Numbered from the stretch's first letter, positions 52,511 through 62,151 are shown. The stretch: 64,000 bases of DNA from Isoptericola halotolerans (GCF_013149785.1 NZ_JABEZU010000004.1:21833-85832), one strand, 5' to 3'. A program made the numbers and translations. Notes: generated from the sequence alone by a model not told the origin.

Positions 52511-55233
52511 CAGCCGGTGTTCTGCAGGCCGGCGCTCACACCGTTCACGGTGAGCAGCAGCAGATGACGCCAGCGGTCCTTGTACCCGCCGTCGACCCAC
52601 TCGCCGTCGTCGACGGTGAGGCCCTCGCTGGCGCCCTGGGTGCGCAGCGCCCGCAGCGCGCGGACCTGGAGCAGGGAGAGCGCGTCGACGTACGGCGAGC
52701 GGAGCTGCACGGCCCGGCCGAGCACCCGCCGGCTGGCCAGCGGCCACTCGTTGCCGGTGATCTTCAGGACCCACTCGCGGGTGAGCCGCAGCTCCTCGAG
52801 CACCATGGCGGCGAGGTCGTCGCGGTCGCCGAGCGCCAGGTACTTCTCGGCGATGCGCTCGTCGGTCTTGGCCAGCGACATCTCGATGTTGTCCAGCAGC
52901 GTGCCGAACAGCGGCCACTCGCGGTAGGCGGCCCGCAGCTCGTCCAGGTCACCGAACTCGCGCAACGCCGTGCCCAGCCCGTACCAGCCGGCCAGGTTGA
53001 TGCGGGCCTGCGACCAGGAGAACACCCACGGGATGGCTCGGAGGTCGTCCAGGGAGTTCACCGACAGGCCGCGCTTGGCCGGGCGCGAGCCGATCGGCAG
53101 CAGGCCGACCTCCTCCAGCGGGGTGACCTCCGCGAACCACTGCGGGAAGCCGTCGGACTTCACCAGCTCGTGGAACCGTGCCCGCGACGTCGCGTCGAGG
53201 GAGGAGGCGAGCGCGGAGAACCGGTCCGCGGTCGTCGCGTTGCGCTTCTCCGTCGACGGGGCCGAGGCGAGCAGCGTGGCCGCGGCGACCTGCTCGATGT
53301 GACGCGCGGCGATGGTCGGGTCGCCGTAGCGCGCCAGGATGACCTCGCCCTGCTCGGTGAGCTTGAACCGGCCGTCCACCGAGTGCGGGGGCTGGGCGAG
53401 CACCGCGCGGTTCGCCGGGCCACCCCCGCGGCCGAGCGCGCCGCCACGGCCGTGGAACTGGGTGAGGGTCAGGTTGTGCCGCTTCGCCCAGTCCGCGATC
53501 CGCGACTGCGCGGAGTGCAGGGCGAGCGTGGCCGCCACGGGACCGACGTCCTTGGACGAGTCGGAGTAGCCGAGCATGACCTCGACGCGCCGACCGTTCT
53601 CCGCGAGACGCTTCTGGACCTGCGGCATCTCGAGCATCGCCTCGAGGATGTCGACCGAGTTCTCCAGGTCCGCGAAGGTCTCGAACAGCGGGATCGCGTC
53701 GATGACCGGGGCGTCGTCGGAACCCTCGAAGGCCAGCTCCGCGAGCTGGTAGACGGCTGCCATGTGCTCGGGGGCCTGCGTGAACGAGACGATGTAGCGG
53801 CGGGCCGCCCGCTCGCCGAAGCGCTTCTGCACCGCACCGAGGGCGCGGAACGTGTCGAGCACCTCCCGGGTGCGGTCGCTCAGCTCGCCGTGGACGCCCT
53901 TCTCGGCGATCTCCTCCAGCGCCGCGGCGTGCACCTGGGAGTGCTGGCGGACCTCGATCTCGGCGAGGTGGAACCCGAAGGTCTGCACCTGCCACACGAG
54001 CTTCTGCAGGTCGCCGTAGGCCGCGCGCGGGGCGCCCGCCTCCACGAGGGAGGACTGCACGACGCGCAGGTCCGCCTCCAGCTCCTCGGGGCGCTGGTAG
54101 GCCAGGTCGGCGTCCCGGGTGCGGGTCGCGGCGATGCGGCCCGCGATCGCGAGGACCGCCGCGCGGTGCGGCTCGTTCGGGGAGTCCGCGGCCGCGGCCG
54201 TGGTCAGGTCGTCCGAGAGCTGGCGGAACCGCTGCCAGAGCGCCTTGAGGTCCGCCGACGACGGCGTGCTCGCCGCCTCGAGGGTCAGCTTGCGGCCCGT
54301 CGTGCGCGCGGCGCCCTCCAGCGCGGTGAGCGCGTGCTCGGCGGCCAGCGTGGCGGCCTGGCGCGTGACCTCGGCGGTGACGTTCGGGTTCCCGTCGCGG
54401 TCGCCGCCGATCCAGGAGCCCAGGTACACGAACGGCGTGGCGATCGGTGCCCGCGCGCCGGCCTCCCCGTCGAGCAGCCAGTCGTCGAGCCGGCGGTACA
54501 CCTCGGGGAAGGTGCTGAACATGGTGGCGTCGAAGACGCCCATGGCGGTCTTGACCTCGTCGAGGACCGTCGGCTTCGACGCCCGGATCGGGGAGGTGCG
54601 CCACATGGTGTCGATCTCGGCGAGCATGCGGCGCTCGTTCTCGGTGCGCGACGTACCGCCGGGCCGCATCGTGTCGCGCTCGGCCAGCAGGGTGGAGATC
54701 CGGCGCACCGCGCCGGAGACTGCCCGACGACGGGCCTCGGTCGGGTGCGCCGTCAGGACCGGGCGGAACTCCAGCTCGCCGAGCCGCCGCACGGCCTCCT
54801 CACGGCCGACCTCCTCGGTGAGCTGCGTGAAGGCCGCGGGCAGGGACTCCTCGATCGCGGCGCCCGACTCGGACTCGCGCTGGTGCAGCACCCGCACCCG
54901 GTGGTACTCCTCCGCCAGGTTCGCCAGGTGGAAGTAGCACGTGAAGGCGCGGGCCACCTGCTCGGCGCGCTCCAGGCTGAACCCCGCGACCACGTCCGCG
55001 GCCTCCGCGAGGCTGACACCGCCGTCGTCGACGCCGTAGGCGCGGATCGTCAGCTCGCGCAGACGCTCGACGTCGTCGAGCAGGTCCTGTCCGCCGGCCT
55101 CACGCAGCACGGTGCCGAGCAGTCCGCCCAGGAGGCGGATGTCGTCGCGCAACGGGTCGGGCATCTCGTGCCGGGCGACGACGCGTTCGATCGCGCCCGT
55201 GCTCGGGCTCTGCTGTCCGTAGTTGTCGCTCAC
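52510..55233 (-). CDS. ppc: Phosphoenolpyruvate carboxylase
   Basis: A 907-residue anaplerotic enzyme that makes oxaloacetate from PEP and bicarbonate. The catalytic His segment VLTAHPTEARRRAV is near residue 160. GYSDSSKDVGP, FHGRGGALGRGGGP (active-site flexible loop) and the C-terminal QNTG are all intact. Length is typical. GTG is preceded by TAGTCT at 7 nt. No ribosome-binding site is seen. It is read with cutC. Nothing in the sequence tells which allosteric effectors are used. Confidence 0.95.
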   Translation of the reverse strand: MSDNYGQQSPSTGAIERVVARHEMPDPLRDDIRLLGGLLGTVLREAGGQDLLDDVERLRELTIRAYGVDDGGVSLAEAADVVAGFSLERAEQVARAFTCYFHLANLAEEYHRVRVLHQRESESGAAIEESLPAAFTQLTEEVGREEAVRRLGELEFRPVLTAHPTEARRRAVSGAVRRISTLLAERDTMRPGGTSRTENERRMLAEIDTMWRTSPIRASKPTVLDEVKTAMGVFDATMFSTFPEVYRRLDDWLLDGEAGARAPIATPFVYLGSWIGGDRDGNPNVTAEVTRQAATLAAEHALTALEGAARTTGRKLTLEAASTPSSADLKALWQRFRQLSDDLTTAAAADSPNEPHRAAVLAIAGRIAATRTRDADLAYQRPEELEADLRVVQSSLVEAGAPRAAYGDLQKLVWQVQTFGFHLAEIEVRQHSQVHAAALEEIAEKGVHGELSDRTREVLDTFRALGAVQKRFGERAARRYIVSFTQAPEHMAAVYQLAELAFEGSDDAPVIDAIPLFETFADLENSVDILEAMLEMPQVQKRLAENGRRVEVMLGYSDSSKDVGPVAATLALHSAQSRIADWAKRHNLTLTQFHGRGGALGRGGGPANRAVLAQPPHSVDGRFKLTEQGEVILARYGDPTIAARHIEQVAAATLLASAPSTEKRNATTADRFSALASSLDATSRARFHELVKSDGFPQWFAEVTPLEEVGLLPIGSRPAKRGLSVNSLDDLRAIPWVFSWSQARINLAGWYGLGTALREFGDLDELRAAYREWPLFGTLLDNIEMSLAKTDERIAEKYLALGDRDDLAAMVLEELRLTREWVLKITGNEWPLASRRVLGRAVQLRSPYVDALSLLQVRALRALRTQGASEGLTVDDGEWVDGGYKDRWRHLLLLTVNGVSAGLQNTG

Positions 55234-55240
55234 GACCTAG

Positions 55241-55246
55241 AGACTA
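55241..55246 (-). promoter_or_regulatory. -10 box TAGTCT, leaderless, for ppc
   Basis: On the minus strand TAGTCT, 7 nt, then the GTG start of ppc. Confidence 0.55.
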
Positions 55247-55311
55247 AGCGGAACCCTGGTTGAGACATAGTTTGCGTCCGCCTTGCGGTCACCCGCCGGT
55301 CCGCCGGGCGC

Positions 55312-56034
55312 TCAGACGTCGGCGGAGGCCAGCGGATCCGTCCCGCCGACGACGGCGATCTCCAGACGGACGACGTCGGTGAGCTCCACCGCGGACGCCG
55401 CCCGCAGATCCTCGGCGCTGTCCCCCGACGCCCCCCAGGTCGCCGCGACCGTCCGGCCACCGGCGCGGTCGACCACGACCAGCTCGTACGTCAGCGACTC
55501 GTAGCCCTCGGGCACGCTCCCGTACCGGCAGCTCCACGCCAGGAGGGTGCCCCACGGACGTTCGGTGGCCGTGAGGCTGGCATGGACGTCCGTGGCACCG
55601 ACCGGTTCGAGCTCGACCTCCACGTCTGCGGCCTCGGCGACGACGGGCGGGTCCACCGCCGCACCGCCGTCCACGGACATGCCCGTCAGGACGCCCCCGA
55701 CGGCGAGCGCGGCGGCCGCGACCGCGGCGAGAGACCGACGGCGCACCCGCGCGCGGCGCGCCGAGCGGGCCAGCGTGCCCAGCGGGACGACGTCGGCCCT
55801 CGGTGTCGGGGGTGCCTCGTCCGGCAGGGCGATGGCCTGATCAGCCGGGAGCGTGCCGAGGATCCCCGGCACCCCGGCGATCTCACCGACCGCCTCGCGG
55901 CACGCCGCACAACCGGCGAGGTGCGCCTCGTACTCCCGCCGGTCGGCGGGGCCGAGCGCTCCCAGGACGTAGGCGGCGTCCCAGGTCAGGTAGGGGTCCG
56001 GTTCCCGGCCGGACGGCGTGGGTGCGGCGGTCAT
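55312..56034 (-). CDS. Anti-sigma factor, RskA-like
   Basis: A 240-residue membrane protein. The N-terminal ~70-residue ZAS domain has the zinc motif with His and two Cys (EAHLAGCAACREAVGE). A single membrane helix (RSLAAVAAAALAVGGVLTGM) follows a basic region. The C-terminal ~110 residues are extracytoplasmic (RskA domain). It should hold the upstream sigma factor and release it after regulated proteolysis. AAGGAG lies 7 nt before its ATG, which overlaps the sigma stop by ATGA. Confidence 0.9.
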   Translation of the reverse strand: MTAAPTPSGREPDPYLTWDAAYVLGALGPADRREYEAHLAGCAACREAVGEIAGVPGILGTLPADQAIALPDEAPPTPRADVVPLGTLARSARRARVRRRSLAAVAAAALAVGGVLTGMSVDGGAAVDPPVVAEAADVEVELEPVGATDVHASLTATERPWGTLLAWSCRYGSVPEGYESLTYELVVVDRAGGRTVAATWGASGDSAEDLRAASAVELTDVVRLEIAVVGGTDPLASADV

Positions 56035-56534
56035 GACGTCACTCCTTTCTCCTGCAGGGCGAGGCGCAGTGCTCGCAACGCATAGTGCAGACGGGACTTC
56101 ACGGTGCCGGCGGGCACGCTCAGCTCGGCGGCCAGCTCGGCCACGGTGCGGCCCCGGTAGTACGCGCCGACGACCACGGCACGATGCTCGGCGGAGAGCC
56201 CGACCAGCGCGTCGGCGACCAGCCACGCGTCGAGGACCGACTGGGTCGCATCGGGTTCGGGAACCTCCGGCACCTGGTCGGTGGTCCGCTCCCGGGCGTG
56301 CCGGGCGCTGCGCGCCTGGTCGACGACGAGGTGGCGGGCCACCGTGAAGAGCCAGGCACGCACCGACTCGCCCGAGCGTTCGAGCACCTCGGGGTGGCGC
56401 CAGAGCCGCAGCAGGGACTCCTGGACGATGTCCTGGGCGCCGGCGTCGTCCCGCACGAGCCGCGCGACGTAGCGGTACAGCGCCGCCGAGTGCTCGGTGT
56501 GGATCGCCTCGAGGAGCTGCTCGTCGGTGACCAC
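56031..56534 (-). CDS. ECF RNA polymerase sigma factor (SigK/SigL-like)
   Basis: A 167-residue ECF sigma factor. Region 2: ALYRYVARLVRDDAGAQDIVQESLLRLWRHPEVLE, then RAWLFTVARHLVVDQARSAR. Region 4: LSAEHRAVVVGAYYRGRTVAELAAELSVPAGTVKSRLHYALRALR. It is paired with the RskA-like anti-sigma gene. The pair belongs to the SigK/SigL group that responds to envelope or redox signals in mycobacteria. The start GTG lies 6 bp after the YceI-like gene stop, so this is the middle of a three-gene operon. Confidence 0.92.
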   Translation of the reverse strand: MVTDEQLLEAIHTEHSAALYRYVARLVRDDAGAQDIVQESLLRLWRHPEVLERSGESVRAWLFTVARHLVVDQARSARHARERTTDQVPEVPEPDATQSVLDAWLVADALVGLSAEHRAVVVGAYYRGRTVAELAAELSVPAGTVKSRLHYALRALRLALQEKGVTS

Positions 56535-56540
56535 GGACCG

Positions 56541-57233
56541 TCAGTCCCGCGGCTGGAGCTCGAGGGAGAACTCCACGCTGCCGGCGTCCTCCACCTCGAC
56601 GAAGCCCAGCGACGGCGCCTCGACGCCGAAGTCCCCGAACGTCACCGGGACGCTGCCGACGACCTGCGCGCCGCCGTCGGCCACCGCGATCTGAGCCGTG
56701 ACCGTGACCTCACGGGTGACGTCCCGCAGGGTCAGGTCACCGGTCAGGGCGACGTCGGACCCGGCCGCCTCGATCGGCACCGGCTCGGTGAGCTCGAAGC
56801 TCGCCGTCGGGTACGTGCCCACCTCCATGACGGTATCGCGGAAGTAGGCGTCCCGCGGCGGCTGGTCGGTGACGATCTGCGCGACGTCGACCTCGATCTC
56901 GGCCACGGTCACGACACCGTCGGCGACCGTGAGGGCACCGGTGACGTCGTCCGCCGCGGGATCGGTCCGTCCCGTGACGTCCACGTCCGCGCCCCGCAGC
57001 ACCTCGTGCACGCGGTACCCGGCGTACGAACCGGGGGCGACCGCCCAGCCGCCGTCCAGGTCCGCCAGGACGTCGGCGTCCGTCACCTGCTCGGGGGCCG
57101 TGAGCGCCGGGGCGTCGTCCGCGCGGCTGTTCGCCCAGTCCGCGTACAGCCCGGGCCCGACGGTCACCACGACCGCGCCCCCGACCACCACGGCCGCCCC
57201 GACACCGATCGCCACCTTCACCGCTGTCCGCAC
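56541..57233 (-). CDS. YceI-like secreted/membrane-anchored protein
   Basis: A 230-residue protein with an N-terminal membrane helix (AVKVAIGVGAAVVVGGAVVVTVG) and an extracytoplasmic lipocalin-like YceI domain (~60-230). Strands include WAVAPGSYAGYRVHEVL, the loop RDAYFRDTVMEVGTYPTASFEL (family signature) and DLTLRDVTREVTVTAQI. YceI proteins bind isoprenoid lipids such as polyprenols. It is first in the operon with the ECF sigma factor and RskA. GAGG stands 8-9 nt before the GTG; an in-frame GTG 13 codons upstream is less likely. Confidence 0.88.
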   Translation of the reverse strand: MRTAVKVAIGVGAAVVVGGAVVVTVGPGLYADWANSRADDAPALTAPEQVTDADVLADLDGGWAVAPGSYAGYRVHEVLRGADVDVTGRTDPAADDVTGALTVADGVVTVAEIEVDVAQIVTDQPPRDAYFRDTVMEVGTYPTASFELTEPVPIEAAGSDVALTGDLTLRDVTREVTVTAQIAVADGGAQVVGSVPVTFGDFGVEAPSLGFVEVEDAGSVEFSLELQPRD

Positions 57234-57409
57234 GGTGCCACCTCGTCCCTGCTCGTCCCGGTAGGGCGCCACCCACGTCGAGGGCGCCTGTCGCTTCCCA
57301 CGACGAGACAGCCCCCGCGGAGGTTCAATCCGTCCTCACGATGAACTCTGCACCGGCGTGTCCCGTCGTACCGGGAGCAGGCCCACCCGACCGAGGAGAA
57401 GAGAGACTC

Positions 57410-57934
57410 ATGCGACGCACAGCCAGGATCACGACCGCACTGGCCACCGCCACGCTGCTCGCCGCGACGGCGGCATGCTCGGGGACGGAGGAGCCGGCGG
57501 GCGACGGCGCGACGGACACCACCGCGGAGGAACCGATGGACGCCGAGCCCATGGGTGACGCCGTCCTCGCCACCACGGACAGCGAGCTCGGGGAGATCGT
57601 CGTCGACGGCGAGGGCATGACCGTCTACTACTTCACCCCCGACGAGCCGGGCTCCGGGGTGAGCGTCTGCGAGGACGAGTGCCTGACGAACTGGCCGCCG
57701 GTCCACGCGCAGGACGAGGACCCGCAGGTCGACGGCGTCACCGCCGAGGTCGGCACGATCACGGGCAACGACGGCGAGCTGCAGGTCACGCTCGACGGGC
57801 GGCCGGTGTACCTGTTCGTGGGCGACGAGGCTCCGGGCGACGTCGCAGGCCAGGGCGTCGAAGACGTCTGGTGGGTCGTGGCGCCCGACGGCGCGGAGGT
57901 CACCGAGACCGCTGGGGCGGACTCCGGCTACTGA
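57410..57934 (+). CDS. Lipoprotein_15/COG4315 secreted-repeat lipoprotein
   Basis: A 174-residue lipoprotein: MRRTARITTALATATLLAATAACSGTEE, lipobox TAAC. An acidic Thr-rich linker precedes two copies of the secreted repeat: ~65-110 (LGEIVVDGEGMTVYYFTPDEPGS with CEDECLTNWPPV) and ~128-165 (ELQVTLDGRPVYLFVGDEAPGD with QGVEDVWWVVAPDG). This family is exported and often sits beside ECF sigma factors of actinobacteria. GAGGAGAAGAGAG precedes the ATG. It is divergent from the YceI-sigma-RskA operon, a likely regulon partner. Confidence 0.92.
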   Translation: MRRTARITTALATATLLAATAACSGTEEPAGDGATDTTAEEPMDAEPMGDAVLATTDSELGEIVVDGEGMTVYYFTPDEPGSGVSVCEDECLTNWPPVHAQDEDPQVDGVTAEVGTITGNDGELQVTLDGRPVYLFVGDEAPGDVAGQGVEDVWWVVAPDGAEVTETAGADSGY

Positions 57935-58758
57935 CCGACGGCGGAGGCACCCTGCCACACCGTGTCGAACGGGGTGCGCCCGGCGACCCTCCCCCGGATC
58001 CCGGCGGTCACGACGCCCTTGGCGATCCGCACCGCCGACACGACGTCCGTGTCCTTCGCGAGCTCCGCGGTGATCGCAGCGGCGAACGTGCATCCGGCGC
58101 CCGAGACGCGCTCCTCGCCGATCTTCGGCGTCCTCAGGACGGTGACGTGCTCACCGTCGACCACGACGTCGACGGCGTCGGAACCGGGCAGCTCGACACC
58201 ACCCTTGGCGACGACGTAGCGCGGGCCGGCGATGGTGTCGAGCTGGTCGTGGATGCGCCGTGCGGCCTCGATCAGGTCGTCGACCGACTCGACGGAGTCC
58301 ATGCCCGCCAGGGTCTTCGACTCGAAGAGGTTCGGGGTGACGACCGTCGCCAGCGGCAGCACCTGCTCGCGCAGCGCGGTGTCCGTGTCCAGGGCGGCGC
58401 CCGGCTCCTGCCCCTTGCAGAGGAGTACCGGGTCCAGCACGACGTGCCGCCACGGTCGCGACGCCAGCGACCGTGCGACGACGTCGATCGTGGCCGTCGT
58501 CCCGAGCATGCCGACCTTCACGACGTCGAGGTCGTGCGTCGCCGTGGCCGCCTCGAACTGGTCGGCGATCACCTGCGGGTCCACCGGGACGAACCGGTGG
58601 GCCCATCCGTTCCTCGGGTCGAACGAGACGATGCAGGTCAGCGTGCCGACCCCGTAGGTGCCGAGCTGCTGGAACGTCTTGAGGTCCGCCTGGATGCCGG
58701 CGCCACCGGTCGCCTCGGACCCGGCGATGACATAGGCGAGGGGTGGGGTGCTGGGCAT
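57928..58758 (-). CDS. pdxK: PfkB-family kinase, pyridoxal kinase / HMP kinase (PdxK/ThiD)
   Basis: A 276-residue ribokinase-fold enzyme. [20 protein letters not shown] begins it. [14 protein letters not shown] and [20 protein letters not shown] match the Bacillus PdxK-like branch better than classical ThiD, and [20 protein letters not shown] is the ATP/anion-hole region with the catalytic base position. It phosphorylates pyridoxal or hydroxymethylpyrimidine; the two roles cannot be separated from sequence. ATG is preceded by TAGGCT at 7 nt. Its 3' end overlaps the convergent lipoprotein gene by 7 nt. Confidence 0.88.
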   Translation of the reverse strand: MPSTPPLAYVIAGSEATGGAGIQADLKTFQQLGTYGVGTLTCIVSFDPRNGWAHRFVPVDPQVIADQFEAATATHDLDVVKVGMLGTTATIDVVARSLASRPWRHVVLDPVLLCKGQEPGAALDTDTALREQVLPLATVVTPNLFESKTLAGMDSVESVDDLIEAARRIHDQLDTIAGPRYVVAKGGVELPGSDAVDVVVDGEHVTVLRTPKIGEERVSGAGCTFAAAITAELAKDTDVVSAVRIAKGVVTAGIRGRVAGRTPFDTVWQGASAVGQ

Positions 58759-58765
58759 GCGTTCC

Positions 58766-58771
58766 AGCCTA
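58766..58771 (-). promoter_or_regulatory. -10 box TAGGCT, leaderless, for the pdxK-like gene
   Basis: On the minus strand TAGGCT, 7 nt, then ATG; no Shine-Dalgarno sequence. Confidence 0.6.
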
Positions 58772-58815
58772 CGACCTGGCTCGTCCGCCGGACGTGGCCC
58801 GGCGGGCGCCTGGCG

Positions 58816-59226
58816 TCAGAGGGCGCCGAGGATCCGTTGCCGCGCCGTGTCCCGCTCGGTGTCGCTGATGGTGCCCGCGCGGTGCAGGCGGTCGACCTCC
58901 GCCAGGCGCTCCTCCGGCGCAGGTGCGGCCGTGGGTGCCGGCGCGGGCGCTGACGCCCCCGACACCTTGCTCGCCGGGTCGGGCGACGACGCGAGCCGCC
59001 GCGCCATGCGCACCTGGAGGTCCGTCTGCGGGTCGAGCGGGTCGACGCCGGCGTCGTGGAGGGTCTTCGCACGGCGCACGGCCATCACGATGCTGACGAC
59101 GACTCCCACCACGATCAGGACAACCACCAGGGTGAAGACGCTGCCGAAGGGGTCACCTCCCCCGACGAGGCCGGGGCCGACGTCGTCGAACAAGAGGTCG
59201 TCGACGTGGAGCTCTTCCGGTCCCAT
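58816..59226 (-). CDS. SHOCT-domain single-pass membrane protein
   Basis: A 136-residue protein. [17 protein letters not shown] opens it, then one membrane helix ([21 protein letters not shown], ~36-57). A Pro/Ala-rich linker ends in a SHOCT motif ([27 protein letters not shown]). GAGGAG is 7-8 nt before the ATG. It is the second SHOCT membrane protein of the window, after 6491. Unknown function. It is divergent from the endonuclease IV gene. Confidence 0.8.
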   Translation of the reverse strand: MGPEELHVDDLLFDDVGPGLVGGGDPFGSVFTLVVVLIVVGVVVSIVMAVRRAKTLHDAGVDPLDPQTDLQVRMARRLASSPDPASKVSGASAPAPAPTAAPAPEERLAEVDRLHRAGTISDTERDTARQRILGAL

Positions 59227-59374
59227 GGTGGTCTCCTCCTCAGAAGGTGCCGAACAGAGTGGTCGAGCCCCTGCACGAGACGCTCCGGGCCGGTCGGTCG
59301 ACTGCGGGAAAAATAGCAGCGCGATGTCGGAGCGGCCACCGACCGCGCCGCGGTGCACCGTCGGACCCTCGACC

Positions 59375-59380
59375 TACCCT
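59375..59380 (+). promoter_or_regulatory. -10 box TACCCT, leaderless, for nfo
   Basis: TACCCT, 6 nt, then ATG at 59387. Confidence 0.6.
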
Positions 59381-59386
59381 GGTCCC

Positions 59387-60169
59387 ATGAGCCTCAAGAT
59401 CGGTGCCCACGTGAGCGTGACCGACACCGTCGCGGACGCGGCGGCCGTCGGCGCGGATGTCGTGCAGGTCTTCGTCTCGGACCCGCAGGCGTGGAAGGTG
59501 CCACCGCTCGAGGACGGCGAGGCCGAGGCGTTCCGCACCGCGACGGCGGAGGCCGGGCTCGACGTCTACGTGCACGCGCCCTACGTCATCAACGTCGCCT
59601 CGACGAACAACCGCATCCGGATCCCGAGCCGCAAGCTGCTCCAGCAGGTGATGTCCCGCGCCGGCGCGCTCGGGGCCCGGGGAGTGGTGGTGCACGGGGG
59701 CCACGTCACGGCCAAGGACGACCCGGCCAAGGGCTTCGACAACTGGCGCAAGGCGATCGACGCCCTCGAGACGGACGTGCCGGTGCTCATCGAGAACACC
59801 GCGGGCGGCGACCACTCGATGGCGCGGCGCCTCGAACGGATCGAGCAGATGTGGGCCGCGGTGCAGCAGGCCGACGGCGCCGAGAACGTGGGCTTCACGC
59901 TCGACACCTGCCACGCCTGGGCGGGTGGGCTCGACCTGGCCTCCGCCGTCGCCGACGTCCGGGCGATCACCGGCCGCATCGACCTGGTGCACGCCAACGA
60001 CTCCCGGGACGCGGCCGGGTCGGGTGCCGACCGGCACACGAACTTCGGCGCGGGGACCATCCCGCCGGAGCTGCTGGTCGGCGTCGTCGCGGCAGCCGGG
60101 GCCCCGGTGGTGTGCGAGACGAAGGGTGACGTCGGCACCGACATCGCCTGGTTGCGCGAACGCCTCTGA
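59387..60169 (+). CDS. nfo: Endonuclease IV (AP endonuclease, deoxyribonuclease IV)
   Basis: A 260-residue TIM-barrel nuclease that cuts 5' to abasic sites in base-excision repair. [20 protein letters not shown] is the family start. Zinc ligands lie in [19 protein letters not shown] (Glu), [31 protein letters not shown] and CETKG. All the expected signatures are intact. The upstream 160-bp region is the divergent promoter shared with the SHOCT gene. Confidence 0.93.
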   Translation: MSLKIGAHVSVTDTVADAAAVGADVVQVFVSDPQAWKVPPLEDGEAEAFRTATAEAGLDVYVHAPYVINVASTNNRIRIPSRKLLQQVMSRAGALGARGVVVHGGHVTAKDDPAKGFDNWRKAIDALETDVPVLIENTAGGDHSMARRLERIEQMWAAVQQADGAENVGFTLDTCHAWAGGLDLASAVADVRAITGRIDLVHANDSRDAAGSGADRHTNFGAGTIPPELLVGVVAAAGAPVVCETKGDVGTDIAWLRERL

Positions 60170-60196
60170 CCGCGCCGCGTCACCTCGCGGGGTCGG

Positions 60197-60868
60197 TCAG
60201 GGCGAGCCCGCGTCGTGGATCGCGATGGCCGCCTGCACCCGGTTCGCCGCACCCAGCTTGTCGAGGATGCGCGAGACGTGCGTCTTGACCGTCGGCACGC
60301 TCATGAACAGCTCCGCCGCGATCTCCGCGTTCGACCGGCCGCGCGCCAGCACGGCCGCGACCTCCCGCTCACGGTCGGTCAGCGCCGACATCCGGCGCCT
60401 CGCGGTGTGCCGCTCGGAGCCGTCCGGCCCGGCGGCACCACCACGCGAGACCTGCGCGATGAGCTGGTGCATGACCGACGGCGACAAGGTCGGCTCACCG
60501 GAGGCCGCCGCGCGCACGGCCGCGACGAGCCGGTCCGGCGGGGTGTCCTTCAGCAGGAAGCCCGCCGCCCCGGCCCGCAGCGCCTGCAGCACCATGTCGT
60601 CCGTGTCGAACGTCGTCAGCACGATGACGCGCGGCGGGTTCTCGGACTGGGAGACGATCCGGGTCGCCTCGATGCCGTCGGTCCGCGGCATCCGGATGTC
60701 CATGAGCACCACGTCCGGCCGCTCACGGCGCACCACCTCGACGCCCTCGGCACCGTCCCCGGCGTCGGCGACCACCTCCACCTCGGGAGCCCCGCCGAGG
60801 ATCAGGCGGAGGCCCGCGCGGACCAGCGGGTCGTCGTCCACGACGACGACGGAGATGTGTGAGGTCAT
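60197..60868 (-). CDS. NarL/LuxR family response regulator
   Basis: A 223-residue response regulator. The receiver domain (~1-125) has acidic pocket VVVDDDPLVRAGL, phosphoacceptor Asp in PDVVLMDIRMP (~D55), TTFDTDD and the Lys of LLKDTPPDRL. The LuxR helix-turn-helix (~155-215) is LTDREREVAAVLARGRSNAEIAAELFMSVPTVKTHVSRILDKL. Its ATG overlaps the kinase stop by ATGA, so kinase and regulator form a pair. It is read away from the divergent ABC-2 genes, which are the probable target. Confidence 0.93.
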   Translation of the reverse strand: MTSHISVVVVDDDPLVRAGLRLILGGAPEVEVVADAGDGAEGVEVVRRERPDVVLMDIRMPRTDGIEATRIVSQSENPPRVIVLTTFDTDDMVLQALRAGAAGFLLKDTPPDRLVAAVRAAASGEPTLSPSVMHQLIAQVSRGGAAGPDGSERHTARRRMSALTDREREVAAVLARGRSNAEIAAELFMSVPTVKTHVSRILDKLGAANRVQAAIAIHDAGSP

Positions 60869-62145
60869 GGGTCCCACGGTAGCCAGGCCTGCATCACGAA
60901 GCGGCCGTCCGACTCCCCGGCGGACAGCGAGCCGCCCGCCAGGTCCGTCCGCTCGGACAGACCGATCAGCCCCAGCCCCGACGGCGGCGCTGCGGGTGCG
61001 ACGTCGCGTCCGGCCACGGGAAGTCTCTCCGCGACCGTCGGGTTGGTCACCGTGATCCACAGCCCGCGTCCGCGAGCGCCGCGCAGCTCGACCGTCGCCG
61101 GCTGCTCGGGCGCGTGCTTGCGGACGTTGGTCAACGCCTCCTGGATGATCCGGTAGACCGTCCGGGAGACCGCCGTCGGCAGCGAGGCGAGGTAGACGCT
61201 GTCGGCCGCGAGGCGGACCGCGGTCCCGGCCTCCGAGGCCGACCGGACCAGCTCCGGCAGGTCCGCGAGCGTCGGTTGCGGGCCCTCGGGTGCGGGCTGT
61301 CCCGTGGCCTCGTCGTCCGACGACGGCCCGTCGAGCCCGCGCAGCACCCCGAGCACCTCGCGCAGCTCGCCGAGGGCCTCGTGCGCACTGTCCCGGACCA
61401 ACGCGGCCGACTCCGCGACCTGCTCCGGCGGCAGATCGGTGCGGTAGGCCAGCGCACCGGCGTGCATGGCGACCAGGGACATCCGGTGGGCCAGGACGTC
61501 ATGCATCTCCCGGGCGATCCGGGCGCGCTCGTTCGCCCGGGCCTCCGCGACACGGCTGGCCTGCTCACGCTCCGCCGTCGCGACCCGCTCGTGCAGGCTG
61601 CGCAGGTGCTCCCGGCGCAGCCCGATGTACGCCCCGATCCAGACGAGCAGGGCGTAGACGACGACGCTGCCGACCAACTCCACCAGCGTGCTCATCGGAT
61701 CCACGGAGGGGTAGAGCTGCCCGTACGTCCAGCCTGCCGCCGAGAACACCAGGCCCACCAGCACGATGCGCCACCACCCGCGCCGGGTGGACAGCGACAC
61801 CACGGCCAGGGTCGTAGGCCCCACCGCGAACGTCGACACCGCGGTGGCCGCACTCAGCAGAAGGGCGATCGTCGTCGGAGCCCGACGGCGCAGCAGGACG
61901 AGGCCCAGCGCCACCAGGCCGACCAGCAGGTCGAGCGCCAGCTGGTCGGGCGTGATCTGCCGCTGCCCGGTGTCCGCCTCCCACCCGACCGCCCCGACCA
62001 CGACCACGCTGAACGCGAACGCCGCACCCAACCGCCACACCTCGGACCAGGCGCGGGCCACCCACGCACGCGTCCGGGTACGGTGCTGCGCGGCGTCCGG
62101 CTCGGCGGGCGGCGCGGCGCGGTACACGTCGTCAGGGGTGGGCAC
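60865..62145 (-). CDS. Sensor histidine kinase (HPK7, NarL-pair type)
   Basis: A 426-residue kinase. Five or so membrane helices (~35-180) make the sensor, with no large periplasmic domain, so it may sense membrane stress. The dimerisation/phosphoacceptor region reads ARIAREMHDVLAHRMSLVAMHAG (His215). HATPase: VYRIIQEALTNVRKHAPEQPATV and SGLGLIGLSERTDLAGGSL. This short membrane-sensor kinase type often pairs with ABC exporters that remove antimicrobial peptides (DesK/LiaS-like). GTG start with TACGCT 6 nt upstream. Confidence 0.92.
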   Translation of the reverse strand: MPTPDDVYRAAPPAEPDAAQHRTRTRAWVARAWSEVWRLGAAFAFSVVVVGAVGWEADTGQRQITPDQLALDLLVGLVALGLVLLRRRAPTTIALLLSAATAVSTFAVGPTTLAVVSLSTRRGWWRIVLVGLVFSAAGWTYGQLYPSVDPMSTLVELVGSVVVYALLVWIGAYIGLRREHLRSLHERVATAEREQASRVAEARANERARIAREMHDVLAHRMSLVAMHAGALAYRTDLPPEQVAESAALVRDSAHEALGELREVLGVLRGLDGPSSDDEATGQPAPEGPQPTLADLPELVRSASEAGTAVRLAADSVYLASLPTAVSRTVYRIIQEALTNVRKHAPEQPATVELRGARGRGLWITVTNPTVAERLPVAGRDVAPAAPPSGLGLIGLSERTDLAGGSLSAGESDGRFVMQAWLPWDP

Positions 62146-62151
62146 CTGACG

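Noticed and set aside
52336..55263. Long plus-strand open frame over ppc
   Set aside because: Antisense shadow of ppc; Arg/Gly/Leu-rich with no recognisable motif. All other long antisense frames (for example 5479-6450, 30447-32207, 45279-47333, 14733-16136) were rejected for the same reason.
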